Of a DNA stretch of 64,000 nucleotides, positions 37,501-46,726 are shown one piece after another. Location: assembly GCA_002427885.1 (NCBI GenBank), contig DIZI01000030.1, positions 1 through 64,000 on the forward strand, in the 5' to 3' direction. The translations under genes and the position numbers were made by a program. The notes below the pieces were generated by a model. It saw nothing but the letters and a program-made list of their open reading frames with translations, ran no database searches and had not been told where the DNA came from. Each line of letters starts with the position of its first letter. Within the stretch, counting starts at the first letter, position 1. The stretch is from Paludibacter sp. UBA6032. Its GTDB lineage: Bacteria; Bacteroidota; Bacteroidia; Bacteroidales; Paludibacteraceae.

Positions 37501-38655
37501 AATCCACAAATTTCCTTTCCGGTCCTCATATAAGGTATTGCAATCCTTATTTTCCAGATCCGGATTATGATAAAAAAATAAAGGTGATTTTTCAAATTTA
37601 AACAGATCGGGATGATAATAAGACAGGCCATTTTTATACGTTCCAACCCACATGATACCATTATTATCGTAATACAAACTGATGGCTGAATTCTGACTTA
37701 GTGAATTAGGATTCATTGGGTCATTACGAAGAACAGTTATTTTTCTTGTTCCCTTATCAAAAATATTTACACCTCCATGATCGGTTGCAATCCAAATTCT
37801 TTTTTTAGAATCCTGTGCAATGGCTCTGACAAAGTTTGATGTAATAAACATATCAGAAGAACTCCTAAAGTCGCTTTTATCATTACCAAAGAAAATCCAT
37901 TCCGATTTCTTAATATCAAAACTCAAAATCCCTTTATCTCCGATTCCGGGATATACCCACGGAGACCCGGATGAGTCAATAAAAAGATTCTTCTGTATCG
38001 TTGCACCCAATTGGTTTTGTTGTACATAATAATTCCTGAAATCAATCCTATTTGTTTTTTCATTCAAGCGCTCCAATAAGCCGGATTGGAAAAGGACCCA
38101 CAAAAAACCATGTTCGGATTTCATGCTGATAATTACCCCCTGACTTAATGTGTTTGCATCGGCCGATTGCCTATAATGAGAAAGTTTTATTGAAGAAACA
38201 TCAAACTTATAGATTCCGTCATTGGCATGATATAAATAATAATTTTTCTGATTGTCAATTTCAACAATAGTAGGAGTAAAATAAATTCCCAGAGGAGAAA
38301 GAAAAAAACTCACATCACGGTTAAATTTTTCAGTTAGTACATCATAAACCATATACCTCGGATTTCCTGTAATCCAAAGATTACCATTTACATCCTCCTG
38401 GATTCGTAAAATAGCATTGTAAATCATGCTTGTACTGTCATTTCTTATTGACTTATATACTTTTACATTATATCCATCATATCGATTAAGACCGTAATTA
38501 GTCCCAATCCACATAAACCCCCGACTATCTTTGTATATACACTCGATCTGATTATTGGACAAACCATTTGTATTATCCAGACGGGCAAAATTATATGTTT
38601 CGGCAAATGCTCCCAGGGATAAGCAAAGCACAAAAGCCAATATGTGATTTTTCAT
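34531..38655 (-). CDS. Hybrid two-component system sensor/regulator (HTCS) of PUL 2
   Basis: The 1374-residue protein has a signal peptide (to about GAFAE) and a two-propeller periplasmic sensor (about 20-700, repeats such as IYKDSRGFMWIGTNYGLNRYDG). A Y_Y_Y domain (about 710-790) and a membrane helix (about 800-822, WWAFVLYFFMGMLLLWLIVDF) follow. The histidine kinase has a canonical H-box HEFRTPLTLI with His869, an N-box NLLSNAFKFTPNGG and an intact G1 box DSGIGI. The receiver has Asp1173 in CDVMMPKMDG, and an AraC HTH covers about 1275-1374. All catalytic boxes are intact. It is divergent from GH31/SusCD and is the likely activator of the xyloglucan genes. Confidence 0.95.
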   Translation of the reverse strand: MKNHILAFVLCLSLGAFAETYNFARLDNTNGLSNNQIECIYKDSRGFMWIGTNYGLNRYDGYNVKVYKSIRNDSTSMIYNAILRIQEDVNGNLWITGNPRYMVYDVLTEKFNRDVSFFLSPLGIYFTPTIVEIDNQKNYYLYHANDGIYKFDVSSIKLSHYRQSADANTLSQGVIISMKSEHGFLWVLFQSGLLERLNEKTNRIDFRNYYVQQNQLGATIQKNLFIDSSGSPWVYPGIGDKGILSFDIKKSEWIFFGNDKSDFRSSSDMFITSNFVRAIAQDSKKRIWIATDHGGVNIFDKGTRKITVLRNDPMNPNSLSQNSAISLYYDNNGIMWVGTYKNGLSYYHPDLFKFEKSPLFFYHNPDLENKDCNTLYEDRKGNLWIGTNGSGVLKWNFNTRKFQLYRNQKGNPTSISSDIIISMVEDKAGTMWFGSFLGGLNQLAGDRFKHFQPDVNNPNSLSNKSIYGLVEDRKQNLWIGTLGGGVDELDVTRTKFRRHDIGNVPKMTSNFILSMYSKDSAMVYLSTSSGIDKVNTLNNTITPVFKGVSQQNKLSDLIVYNTLIDRRNLLWIATDNGINIYNLKNKSIDYINKSNGLISDQVVSLIEDNSGNIWAGTRNGLACIYCNINPSTKKLEYNVVTFDENDGLLSSIFNQNAVFKNKQGKIYIGCTNGYTVFDPQTIHFNKIVPKPHFTGFFIGNDELEPGQKIKGRVILNSSIVNKNKIELKYNEKNFTVNFSSLSYIHPEKNRYRYKLKGFDEDWIESKTGSASYNNLNQGTYQLIVYASNNDNVWCVQPLILEIVIRPPFWFSWWAFVLYFFMGMLLLWLIVDFNLKKQKREFENAQRIREAKQLHEIDEMKFHFFTNISHEFRTPLTLIISPVEKLLQNSKSEDEKSLLGIIHRNANGLLELVNQLLDFRKLDVQKDSLNISIGDVVAFIKDICYSFTELANKKTIRFSFSTSISELRMEFDSEKMKKIVFNLLSNAFKFTPNGGKIDVTLSLIQQLSDDDKLLKISISDSGIGIPAKDLDRIFERFYRVESRENGHQTGTGVGLHIVSEYVKLHQGDIGVESVEGKGSTFTFMIPAKLQIHKEMIAEHLQNEEFTDVLTPEEEIIEEEYHGKMPLMLVVDDNEDFRNFISALFTETYRILKAGDGEEALKIILDKMPDLIICDVMMPKMDGFELCRLVKQDIRISHIPIILLTAKAGDENKYKGLEAGAEDYIAKPFNMEMLSLKVSRIIERQKKTRDQFKHKVDITTSEVQITSLDEKFVRKAVALVEANISSSDFLVEDLCREMGMSRVYFYKKILSLTDKTPSEFIRFIRLKRAADLLEKSQMFVNEVAFQVGFNDPKYFRKYFKTEFGISPNDYKKKFLN

Positions 38656-38684
38656 AAAGTTGATTTACATTACATTTCGATGTA

Positions 38685-38692
38685 CAAATGTA
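38685..38692 (-). promoter_or_regulatory. Promoter of the PUL 2 HTCS gene
   Basis: TACATTTG on the minus strand is a perfect -7 box, 29 bp before the start codon. A TTG on the same strand (38716-38714) lies 21 bp upstream, near the expected -33 position. Confidence 0.55.
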
Positions 38693-38756
38693 TGAAATAA
38701 TTGTGTCTTACGACAAGATAATAGGCCTTGTTATCAAACAGCTCCCATTCAGAAAA

Positions 38757-38781
38757 CATTTTACCCCCATCGGTTATCAAA
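38757..38781 (+). promoter_or_regulatory. Candidate PUL 2 HTCS operator upstream of GH31-susCD
   Basis: CATTTTACCCCC (38757-38768) matches the element found before the GH3 and GH2 genes, in the same orientation relative to the gene, 63 bp upstream of the -7 box. A separate direct repeat GTTATCAAA occurs at 38730-38738 and 38773-38781, 43 bp apart, flanking it. Confidence 0.5.
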
Positions 38782-38831
38782 TACAACCACCGATAATAAC
38801 ATCCTTCCCAATTCATACCGATATATGTCAG

Positions 38832-38839
38832 TATATTTG
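38832..38839 (+). promoter_or_regulatory. -7 box of the GH31-susCD operon
   Basis: TATATTTG is a perfect TAnnTTTG box about 52 bp before the chosen GH31 start. No -33 element is evident, as expected for an activated promoter. Confidence 0.55.
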
Positions 38840-38891
38840 CTAAACCTTAAAGGATAAATTTATTATCAACTATATACTATTGCCCAAAATC

Positions 38892-41741
38892 ATGATGAGA
38901 TTAAAATTGATTGTGTTGTTAATCTGTGGTGCTTCTTTTGCCGGATGCAACATGGCTGCTTATCAAAAAACTCCGGATGGAATTTTTATTTCATTGAAAC
39001 AAGCTTCGCCCGAATCTGTAAAATCTATCCGGTTACAAATTATTAACGATGATATTATTCATGTTATCGCTTCTCCAACCGCTATACTTTCCAAAGAACA
39101 AAGTTTAATTGCAGCTTATACCGAGACAAAAAAAGACGGCTGGGATGTCGTTCAAAAGGGTGATACTGTTATCCTGAGTACCGCCACCACGAAAGTCTTT
39201 GTTTCAACAAAAACAGGCGAAATCAAATTTACAGACTTGAAAGGAAATATAATTCTGCAGGAACAAAAAGGCGGAGGGAAAACCTTTAGTCCGATTGAAG
39301 TCGATGGCCATTCAGGTTACACTTTCCGACAAATTTTCGAATCTCCTGCCGATGAGGCATTTTACGGTCTGGGGCAACATCAATCCGACGAATTTAATTA
39401 CAAAGGGAAAAATGAAGTGTTGTATCAGTACAACACAAAAGTTTCGGTTCCTTTTATTGTTTCCAATAAAAATTACGGGATACTTTGGGACAATTATTCA
39501 CTCACTCGTTTTGGCGATCCACGGGAATATTCAAACCTGGATCAATTCAGTTTATTCGATAAAAACGGGAAAGAAGGCGGATTAACCGCTACTTATATGA
39601 TTAATAAAGATCCTAAAAACGTCTTTGTGGAACGAACTGAAAAAACAATTGATTACGAAAACCTAGAAACAGTAACAAACTTCCCTAAAGACTTCCCTTT
39701 CAATAATGCCGCCATTAGTTGGGAAGGCGAAATTCAACCGCACGAAAGCGGACTCTTCCACTTTATTCTTTATTATGCAGGCTACACCAAAGTATTTCTG
39801 GACGACAGTTTAGTTGTAGCCGAACGCTGGCGCACCGCGTGGAATCCGAACAGCTATAAATTCACGGCTAATCTGCAAGCCGGCAAAAAACACAAACTCC
39901 GGGTGGAATGGTTACCCGATGGGGGCGTTTCTTATATCGGGTTAAAAGCACTCAGCCCCGTTGCACCTGCAGAACAAGCAAAACTTTCTTTCTGGTCCGA
40001 AATGGGAAAACAGCTCGATTATTATTTTATCCGCGGAAATAATCCGGACGAAGTTATAAGCGGCTATCGTATTGTAACGGGTAAGGCGCAGGTTATGCCT
40101 AAATGGGCCATGGGTTTCTGGCAAAGCCGGGAACGATATAAAACCCAGAAGGAATTACTTTCTACCTTGCGCGAATTCCGTCGCCGTCAGATTCCGATCG
40201 ATAATATCGTTCAGGATTGGTCGTATTGGAAACAAGATGCCTGGGGTAGTCACGAATTTGATTCCTCGCGTTTTCCAAACCCTGATGCCATGGTAAAAGA
40301 GGTGCATGATTCAAACGCACATATCATGATTTCTGTGTGGCCGAAGTTTTACATCAATACCGAACATTATAAAGAATTTGCCGATAAAGGCTGGATGTAT
40401 AAACAGGCTGTAAAAGATAGTATTAAGGATTGGATTGGAGATGGTTATATCGGCTCATTTTACGATGCATACAGTCAGGGAGCCCGTGATTTATTCTGGA
40501 AACAAATGAATGAAAAACTTTATAACAAGCATTTTGATGCGTGGTGGATGGATGCTTCCGAACCGGACATCAACTCGAATGCCAGCATGGCTTACCGCAA
40601 AAAACTGATGAACCCTACAGCTTTAGGTTCTTCCACCGAATTCTTCAATGCTTATGGATTGATGAATGCAAAAGGCATTTACGAAGGTCAACGAAAAACA
40701 AATCCTAATGACCGGGTTTTCATATTAACCCGTTCGGGCTTTGCCGGTTCTCAAAAATATGGAGCTGCTATTTGGAGTGGAGATATCGGAACACGTTGGG
40801 AAGATATGAAAGCACAGATTTCGGCCGGATTGAATTTTTCTATTTCAGGGAATCCTTACTGGACAATGGATGATGGTGGTTTCTGCGTCGAAAAACGTTA
40901 CGAAAAAGCCAAAGAAGGATCGGAGGACCTGAACGAATGGCGTGAATTAAATGTCCGTTGGAATCAGTTTGGAGCTTTTGTTCCCTTATTTCGCTCACAC
41001 GGACAACCACCTTACCGGGAACTTTGGAATATTGCCCCCGAAACTCATCCTGCTTACAAATCCATGTTGTATTATACACAACTTCGCTACAGATTGATGC
41101 CCTATATTTATTCTTTAGCAGGAGAATGTTTCTTCAACGATTTCACCATCATGCGCCCATTGCTAATGGATTTTGAAAATGATAAAAACGTTATGAATAT
41201 CGGAGATCAATATATGTTTGGTAAAAACCTGATGATTTGTCCGGTTTATAAATACAAAGCCCGAAATCGTGAAGTTTATTTCCCCAACGATGCAGGTTGG
41301 TATAATTTATATGATGGTGAGTTCACATCCGGAGGTCAAAAACTGACTGTTAATGCACCTTATGATCGAATGCCGATATATGTTGCCGCAGGAAGTATTT
41401 TACCCATGGGAGCTGTGATTCAGAATACAGCTCAGCCTCAAACCGATTTGACGATTTATGTTTATGGTGGTAAAAACGGAACATTCAGTTTGTATGAAGA
41501 TGAAAATCTGAATTATAATTACGAAAAAGGAGCTTTTTCAACTATTGAGTTTTCATACAATGATTCAACCAAAACAGTGAGCATAGGCAGCATAAAAGGA
41601 AGTTTCAACGGAATGATTAAAGAACGTAACATCAACATTATACTCGTAGACTTAAACCATCCTGTTGGAATCGATGCAACTTCAAAAGATTTTAAGTCAG
41701 TAAAATACACAGGAATAAATGCCAGCATAAAGCTAAACTAA
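38892..41741 (+). CDS. GH31 alpha-xylosidase lipoprotein with inserted PA14 domain (PUL 2)
   Basis: I start this at the ATG of MMRLKLIVLL rather than an in-frame TTG 12 bp upstream, because it gives a compact lipoprotein signal ending SFAGC. The 949-residue protein has an N-terminal beta-domain split by a PA14 module (about 235-355; AAISWEGEIQPHESGLFHFILYYAGYTKVFLDD). This arrangement is known in xyloglucan alpha-xylosidases such as CjXyl31A. In the TIM barrel, WWMDASEPD holds the nucleophile (about Asp554) and SGDIGTRWEDM the acid/base (about Asp631). GNPYWTMDDGGF and PLFRSHGQPPYRE follow. PA14 lengthens the substrate pocket for long oligosaccharides. It is first in the GH31-SusC-SusD-lipoprotein operon. 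Confidence 0.92.
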   Translation: MMRLKLIVLLICGASFAGCNMAAYQKTPDGIFISLKQASPESVKSIRLQIINDDIIHVIASPTAILSKEQSLIAAYTETKKDGWDVVQKGDTVILSTATTKVFVSTKTGEIKFTDLKGNIILQEQKGGGKTFSPIEVDGHSGYTFRQIFESPADEAFYGLGQHQSDEFNYKGKNEVLYQYNTKVSVPFIVSNKNYGILWDNYSLTRFGDPREYSNLDQFSLFDKNGKEGGLTATYMINKDPKNVFVERTEKTIDYENLETVTNFPKDFPFNNAAISWEGEIQPHESGLFHFILYYAGYTKVFLDDSLVVAERWRTAWNPNSYKFTANLQAGKKHKLRVEWLPDGGVSYIGLKALSPVAPAEQAKLSFWSEMGKQLDYYFIRGNNPDEVISGYRIVTGKAQVMPKWAMGFWQSRERYKTQKELLSTLREFRRRQIPIDNIVQDWSYWKQDAWGSHEFDSSRFPNPDAMVKEVHDSNAHIMISVWPKFYINTEHYKEFADKGWMYKQAVKDSIKDWIGDGYIGSFYDAYSQGARDLFWKQMNEKLYNKHFDAWWMDASEPDINSNASMAYRKKLMNPTALGSSTEFFNAYGLMNAKGIYEGQRKTNPNDRVFILTRSGFAGSQKYGAAIWSGDIGTRWEDMKAQISAGLNFSISGNPYWTMDDGGFCVEKRYEKAKEGSEDLNEWRELNVRWNQFGAFVPLFRSHGQPPYRELWNIAPETHPAYKSMLYYTQLRYRLMPYIYSLAGECFFNDFTIMRPLLMDFENDKNVMNIGDQYMFGKNLMICPVYKYKARNREVYFPNDAGWYNLYDGEFTSGGQKLTVNAPYDRMPIYVAAGSILPMGAVIQNTAQPQTDLTIYVYGGKNGTFSLYEDENLNYNYEKGAFSTIEFSYNDSTKTVSIGSIKGSFNGMIKERNINIILVDLNHPVGIDATSKDFKSVKYTGINASIKLN

Positions 41742-41838
41742 TTTGGCTTAACGACAATATCTAAAGTAAGGAGTCGTTTTCTTCGAACTTTATATATTTA
41801 CAATTAACAAAACAACTAACTTTAAATTAACAAGAATT

Positions 41839-44800
41839 ATGAATGAAAAACAGATGATTCAAACTGTTCGACGGGTAACGCATAACCTAATGAACAAGTA
41901 CGTAATCCTCGTGTTGATGGTATGTTCATTTGGACTAGCCACTGCACAAAAAACAGATGGAAAAGTTTCCGGAATCGTATTATCGGATAAAGATGGCGAG
42001 CCACTTATTGGCGTTAGCGTTTCGATTAAAGGAACTACAGAAGGAACAATTACAGATTTCAATGGTGCATTTACTATTGATGCTAAAACAGGTGAAACCC
42101 TGCTGTTTTCGTACATTGGTTATTTAGCTCAGGAACAAAAAGTGACAGGAGCTAAAATGAGTGTCCGTTTACAAGAAGACACCAAGCTTCTGGATGAAGT
42201 AGTAGTTGTGGGTTATGGGGTTCAAAAGAAGAAGCTGAATACCGGTGCAACTCTACAAATAAAGGGGGATGAATTAGCTAAAATGAATACGACCAACCCT
42301 TTGCAAGCTTTGCAAGGTAAAACTCCGGGTGTAAGTATTTCATCAACTTCCGGACAGCCAGGATCTGACATGAAAGTGACTATCCGTGGTTTGGGAACAA
42401 CAGGGAATTCAGGGCCATTATACATTATAGATGGAATTGAAGGAGATATTACAACGTTAAATGCATCTGATATTCAATCGATTGATGTATTAAAAGATGC
42501 TGCTTCTGCAGCTATTTATGGTTCACAGGCTGCCAATGGAGTTATCCTGGTAACAACTAAACAAGGAACTAAAGGTAAAAGTCAGGTATCATTTGACGCA
42601 TATTTCGGAGTTCAAAATGTTGAACGTCAAGTGCCTTTATTGAACGCACAGGAATATAAAATGATTATGGATGAACAGCAGATTAACTCTGGGCTTTCAC
42701 CATTTAACTGGGCTTCAAAGGGTTCAAAGGACTTTGCAGATACCGACTGGATCGGGCAAATGATTAAAAAGGATGCTAAAACTCAAAATTACTCCCTGAA
42801 TATTACAGGCGGCTCCGAAACTTCAACTTATGCCATGTCATTAAGTTACAATTCACAGGAAGGTATCATTGGTGGTTCGTCTGTGTCTAACTACGAACGT
42901 TATGGTGCCCGTGTGAATACTGAACATAAATTATATAAAAATGTACTTGTTGTTGGTCAGCACTTAAATTTCAATTATATCAATACTGTGGGTATTGCTG
43001 TAGGAAATCAGTGGGGTAATACATTACGTGGTGCTTTCGGCACGTCTCCACTAGCACCTGTATATAGCGACAATAATATGTATAATAGTCCTTATAACGA
43101 CACAAGCAATTCTTTATGGAATAAGACAGAAGGTAATCCTTATGGTGCAATGATGACAAATACAAATAATCTGACTTCAAATCAAAAACTTTTAGGTGAT
43201 GTTTATGCAGTACTTCAACCGATTAAGAACCTGAAAATTAGATCAACACTTGGAATTAACTATTATGGTTCAAACTACCATGATTTTAGCCCGATATATC
43301 AATTCTCAGTTTATTCTTACAATAAAGACCACGAAACTGTTACCCAGAGAATGAGCAGTGGCAGCACCCTAACATGGTCAAATACTGCAAGTTATGATTT
43401 TAATATAAACGAAGATCATGCTTTCAATGCTTTAATAGGTACTGAAGCCGTAAAATACCAGGGTGTAGGTATGTCTGCAAGCAACTGGAATCTGGTGCCA
43501 CAAATGGATGATTTTAATCATGCCTATTTAGATAATACGACTGGAAAAGCTCATCTTGATACGGATGGCAAAACAGTTATCGAGACACGTACTTTAGGAG
43601 GTGCTCCGTCTGCAGATTATAGCCGCCTTTCATATTTCGGAAGATTGGGTTACAACTATAAGGAAAAATATCTGTTGAACGCAACAGTAAGAGCAGATGG
43701 ATCTTCAAAATTTGCTTCAGGTCATCGTTGGGGATACTTCCCATCTGTATCTGCCGGTTGGACAATTAGCAATGAGTCGTTTATGGCTTCTACAACCGAC
43801 TGGCTCGATCAGTTGAAGTTACGCGCAAGCTGGGGACAAGTAGGTAATCAGGATATTGGCGATTATAAATATGCAGCTCTTATCAGCACTTCAACAGCTG
43901 TAAGTGGTAGCAATCCGGCAGCATTTTACGATTTTGGAAATTCAGGAGTGAATACAGCCGGTGCTTATCAGAGAGAAATGCCTAATAAAGACTTGAAATG
44001 GGAGGCTTCCGAACAAACAAATATCGGGGTTGATGCCCGTTTCTTGAAAAACCGTTTATCTTTAACCGGAGATTTCTATATTAAAACCAGCAAAGACTGG
44101 TTGGTGCAAAGTCCTCTTAATGTAACTTCCGGATTTGATAGCTGGTTGATTAATGGTGGTAATGTAAAAAACACAGGTATTGAATTGTCATTAACATGGA
44201 ATGACAATATCGGTGATTTCAAGTACAATATTGGAGTAAATGGTGCTTATAATAAAAATGTTGTAGGTGAGATTCCAACCGTAGATGGTATTATTCACGG
44301 ACAAACCAATATGTTGTACGCCAACTCAGAGGAATTCTATCGTGCTGAAAACGGACATTCTCTTGGATATTTCTGGGGATACCAAACCGATGGACTTTTT
44401 CAAAGCGAAGCTGATATTGCTTCATGGAAAGCTGGTGGAAAAGGAATTTTACAGTCAGAAGTACAACCGGGTGATGTGAAATACGTTGATCAGAATCATG
44501 ATGGTGTTATTGATACCAAAGATAAAGTTGATTTAGGCAATGGTAGACCTACATTTACCGGAGGTTTAACAATGGGCTTTGAGTACAAAAACTTTGATTT
44601 TAGTGTAAATGCTGCCGGTGCATTTGGCAACAAAATTGTTCAGGCTTATGGACAGAATGGTGGACAATCGAACTATACAACAGAGATTCTGAACCGTTGG
44701 ACAGGTGAAGGAACATCAAACCGTATTCCACGTGTGACAGTTAATAACATTAACTGGGTGTTCTCAGATCTTTATCTTCATGCAGGAGATTATTTACGTA

Positions 44801-45024
44801 TCAGCAATATTAGCCTTGGTTACGACTTTGCCAAACTCGTTCATATGAAAGCAATCAGCCAGTGCCGTATATATGGTTCAGTACAGAATGCGTTCACATT
44901 CACCAAGTACAATGGAATGGATCCGGAAATTGGATATGGTGTAGACAGCTGGGTTTCCGGAGTTGATTTAGGATATTATCCACGTCCGAGAACTGTACTG
45001 GTAGGAGTTAATCTTAAATTTTAA
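41839..45024 (+). CDS. SusC/RagA-family TonB-linked outer-membrane transporter (PUL 2)
   Basis: This 1061-residue TonB-dependent transporter has a basic N-terminal extension before its signal peptide (MNKYVILVLMVCSFGLATAQ, from about residue 19). The carboxypeptidase-regulatory-like domain (about 40-120; GVSVSIKGTTEGTITDFNGAF) leads into the plug (DEVVVVGYGVQKKK; LKDAASAAIYGSQAANGVILVTTKQG). A long barrel follows, with GDVKYVDQNHDGVIDTKDKVDLG near the end and a final VGVNLKF. It lies 97 bp after GH31 and 22 bp before SusD, so it is probably on the GH31 transcript. The surrounding hydrolases suggest it imports xyloglucan oligosaccharides. Confidence 0.95.
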   Translation: MNEKQMIQTVRRVTHNLMNKYVILVLMVCSFGLATAQKTDGKVSGIVLSDKDGEPLIGVSVSIKGTTEGTITDFNGAFTIDAKTGETLLFSYIGYLAQEQKVTGAKMSVRLQEDTKLLDEVVVVGYGVQKKKLNTGATLQIKGDELAKMNTTNPLQALQGKTPGVSISSTSGQPGSDMKVTIRGLGTTGNSGPLYIIDGIEGDITTLNASDIQSIDVLKDAASAAIYGSQAANGVILVTTKQGTKGKSQVSFDAYFGVQNVERQVPLLNAQEYKMIMDEQQINSGLSPFNWASKGSKDFADTDWIGQMIKKDAKTQNYSLNITGGSETSTYAMSLSYNSQEGIIGGSSVSNYERYGARVNTEHKLYKNVLVVGQHLNFNYINTVGIAVGNQWGNTLRGAFGTSPLAPVYSDNNMYNSPYNDTSNSLWNKTEGNPYGAMMTNTNNLTSNQKLLGDVYAVLQPIKNLKIRSTLGINYYGSNYHDFSPIYQFSVYSYNKDHETVTQRMSSGSTLTWSNTASYDFNINEDHAFNALIGTEAVKYQGVGMSASNWNLVPQMDDFNHAYLDNTTGKAHLDTDGKTVIETRTLGGAPSADYSRLSYFGRLGYNYKEKYLLNATVRADGSSKFASGHRWGYFPSVSAGWTISNESFMASTTDWLDQLKLRASWGQVGNQDIGDYKYAALISTSTAVSGSNPAAFYDFGNSGVNTAGAYQREMPNKDLKWEASEQTNIGVDARFLKNRLSLTGDFYIKTSKDWLVQSPLNVTSGFDSWLINGGNVKNTGIELSLTWNDNIGDFKYNIGVNGAYNKNVVGEIPTVDGIIHGQTNMLYANSEEFYRAENGHSLGYFWGYQTDGLFQSEADIASWKAGGKGILQSEVQPGDVKYVDQNHDGVIDTKDKVDLGNGRPTFTGGLTMGFEYKNFDFSVNAAGAFGNKIVQAYGQNGGQSNYTTEILNRWTGEGTSNRIPRVTVNNINWVFSDLYLHAGDYLRISNISLGYDFAKLVHMKAISQCRIYGSVQNAFTFTKYNGMDPEIGYGVDSWVSGVDLGYYPRPRTVLVGVNLKF

Positions 45025-45046
45025 ATACTTTTAAATACACATTATT

Positions 45047-46702
45047 ATGAAGAGATTCAAATTAAATATACTGATAGCAGGGGTATTGACCCTCGGTCTT
45101 TTTTCGTCATGTTCAGATAGTTTTCTGAATTCAGTACCGAAAACAAGCCTTCTTGATGAGAACTTTTATAAAACGGAAGCCGATGCCGAAATGGCACTGG
45201 TGGGATGTTACGATGGATATCAACTTACAGGCACCGGATTTCCTATTTATTTGGAATCTGAAGTTGCATCCGACGAATGTTTTGGTGGTACAGGAGCTAA
45301 TGATGGCAGGGGTTATCAAATGATCGACCGGTTAGATAAAAGCCAGTCGACGTCAGATAACAATGTTTTCAATGATACCTGGGGTAAATATTATAAAGGT
45401 ATTTTCCGTTGCAATAATTTGTTGCAAAAACTTCCAACTATTGCAACATGGAAATCTTCTAAAGATTCGGTAAATACAATTACTAAAAATCGAATCGAAG
45501 GAGAAACACGTTTTTTACGTGCAATTATGTACTTTGATCTTGTACGCATGTTTGAAAATATTCCTTTATTGACAGAACCAACAACAGCAGTTGTTCCTCA
45601 GGCTGATCCTACGGATGTATATAAACTGATTGTAAGCGACTTGAGTTTTGCCGCAAAAAATATTCCGGCTGATGCTTATCCGAAAGCTCAGGCAGCAACA
45701 AACGACGGACGTGTTACACGCTATGCAGCTGAGGCATTATTAGCCCGGGTATATTTGTTCTATACAGGTTACTACGCTAAAGACGACCTTGGGGTAACAA
45801 AGCAAAATGTATTGGATGGACTTGAAGATGTTATTACCAGCAATGAATTCGATACTATACCTTATAAATCACAATGGCCGGCCTCAAGTTATATTCGGGT
45901 GGATTCTACCAATACATTGAATAAATCAGGTTTTGCAGGTAAAGGAAACAAAGAAGTTGTATTTGCTGAAAAATTCAACAGTACATCAGATTATAATGGC
46001 ATGTCAGATGGAAACGGCTCCATTGTAATGATGGGTATGCGTAATACAAACTTCTCACCTTATGGAAAAGGTTGGGGTGCATGTACGGTTAATCCTCAAT
46101 TTGTAAATGCATTTGTTTCAGGTGACAAACGCAGAACAGCTTCTGTGATTGATCTTGCTAATGAAAAAGATAAAGATGGTAAAACCATCGAAAGCTTTTT
46201 TAATATACCTGATCAACGTGAATACACGGGTTATACGGTAAAGAAATACAGTCCAACAGCTTTACCTGATGGAACTTCAGACACAGGCGGGACAAAAGAT
46301 TTCCAACAATCACAGGGTCAGGATTATGTACAAATCCGCTATGCTGATGTCCTTTTAATGGCTGCTGAACTTGGTTCTCCTAATGCAGTTGCCTATTTCA
46401 ATAAAGTTCATACACGTGCCGGTTTACCTGCTGTAGCATCCGTTTCCCTGAGTGATATCCAAACAGAGCGTCGTTTTGAGTTCGCATTTGAAGGTATCCG
46501 TTATTGGGATTTATTGCGTACGGGGATAGATAATGCCGCTAATACAATTGCGGCTTGTGCCCAGACCGTTAAGAGTGCTGGCGTAGACGACCATGTTACT
46601 TATGATATAAATAAAATCAAAGCCACCAGAGGCTTTATGCAGATTCCCGATACTCAAATAACACTTTCGGGTGGAGTATTGAAACAAAATTCAGGTTGGT
46701 AA
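45047..46702 (+). CDS. SusD/RagB-family glycan-binding lipoprotein (PUL 2)
   Basis: The 551-residue lipoprotein has the lipobox LFSSC (Cys22) followed by SDSFLNSVPKTSLLDENFYKTEADAEMALVGCYDG, a standard SusD start. TPR-like helices include ETRFLRAIMYFDLVRMF. The C-terminal part has VQIRYADVLLMAAELG and RRFEFAFEGIRYWDLLRTG. As partner of the upstream SusC it would present oligosaccharides to the channel. SusD proteins of xyloglucan loci use an aromatic platform for binding; I cannot identify those residues by eye. Confidence 0.95.
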   Translation: MKRFKLNILIAGVLTLGLFSSCSDSFLNSVPKTSLLDENFYKTEADAEMALVGCYDGYQLTGTGFPIYLESEVASDECFGGTGANDGRGYQMIDRLDKSQSTSDNNVFNDTWGKYYKGIFRCNNLLQKLPTIATWKSSKDSVNTITKNRIEGETRFLRAIMYFDLVRMFENIPLLTEPTTAVVPQADPTDVYKLIVSDLSFAAKNIPADAYPKAQAATNDGRVTRYAAEALLARVYLFYTGYYAKDDLGVTKQNVLDGLEDVITSNEFDTIPYKSQWPASSYIRVDSTNTLNKSGFAGKGNKEVVFAEKFNSTSDYNGMSDGNGSIVMMGMRNTNFSPYGKGWGACTVNPQFVNAFVSGDKRRTASVIDLANEKDKDGKTIESFFNIPDQREYTGYTVKKYSPTALPDGTSDTGGTKDFQQSQGQDYVQIRYADVLLMAAELGSPNAVAYFNKVHTRAGLPAVASVSLSDIQTERRFEFAFEGIRYWDLLRTGIDNAANTIAACAQTVKSAGVDDHVTYDINKIKATRGFMQIPDTQITLSGGVLKQNSGW

Positions 46703-46726
46703 AATAAACTTTAAATGATAATTATT

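Noticed and set aside
38880..38891. TTG start for the GH31/PA14 gene
   Set aside because: The ATG at 38892 gives a shorter, standard lipoprotein signal; TTG starts are rare in Bacteroidetes.
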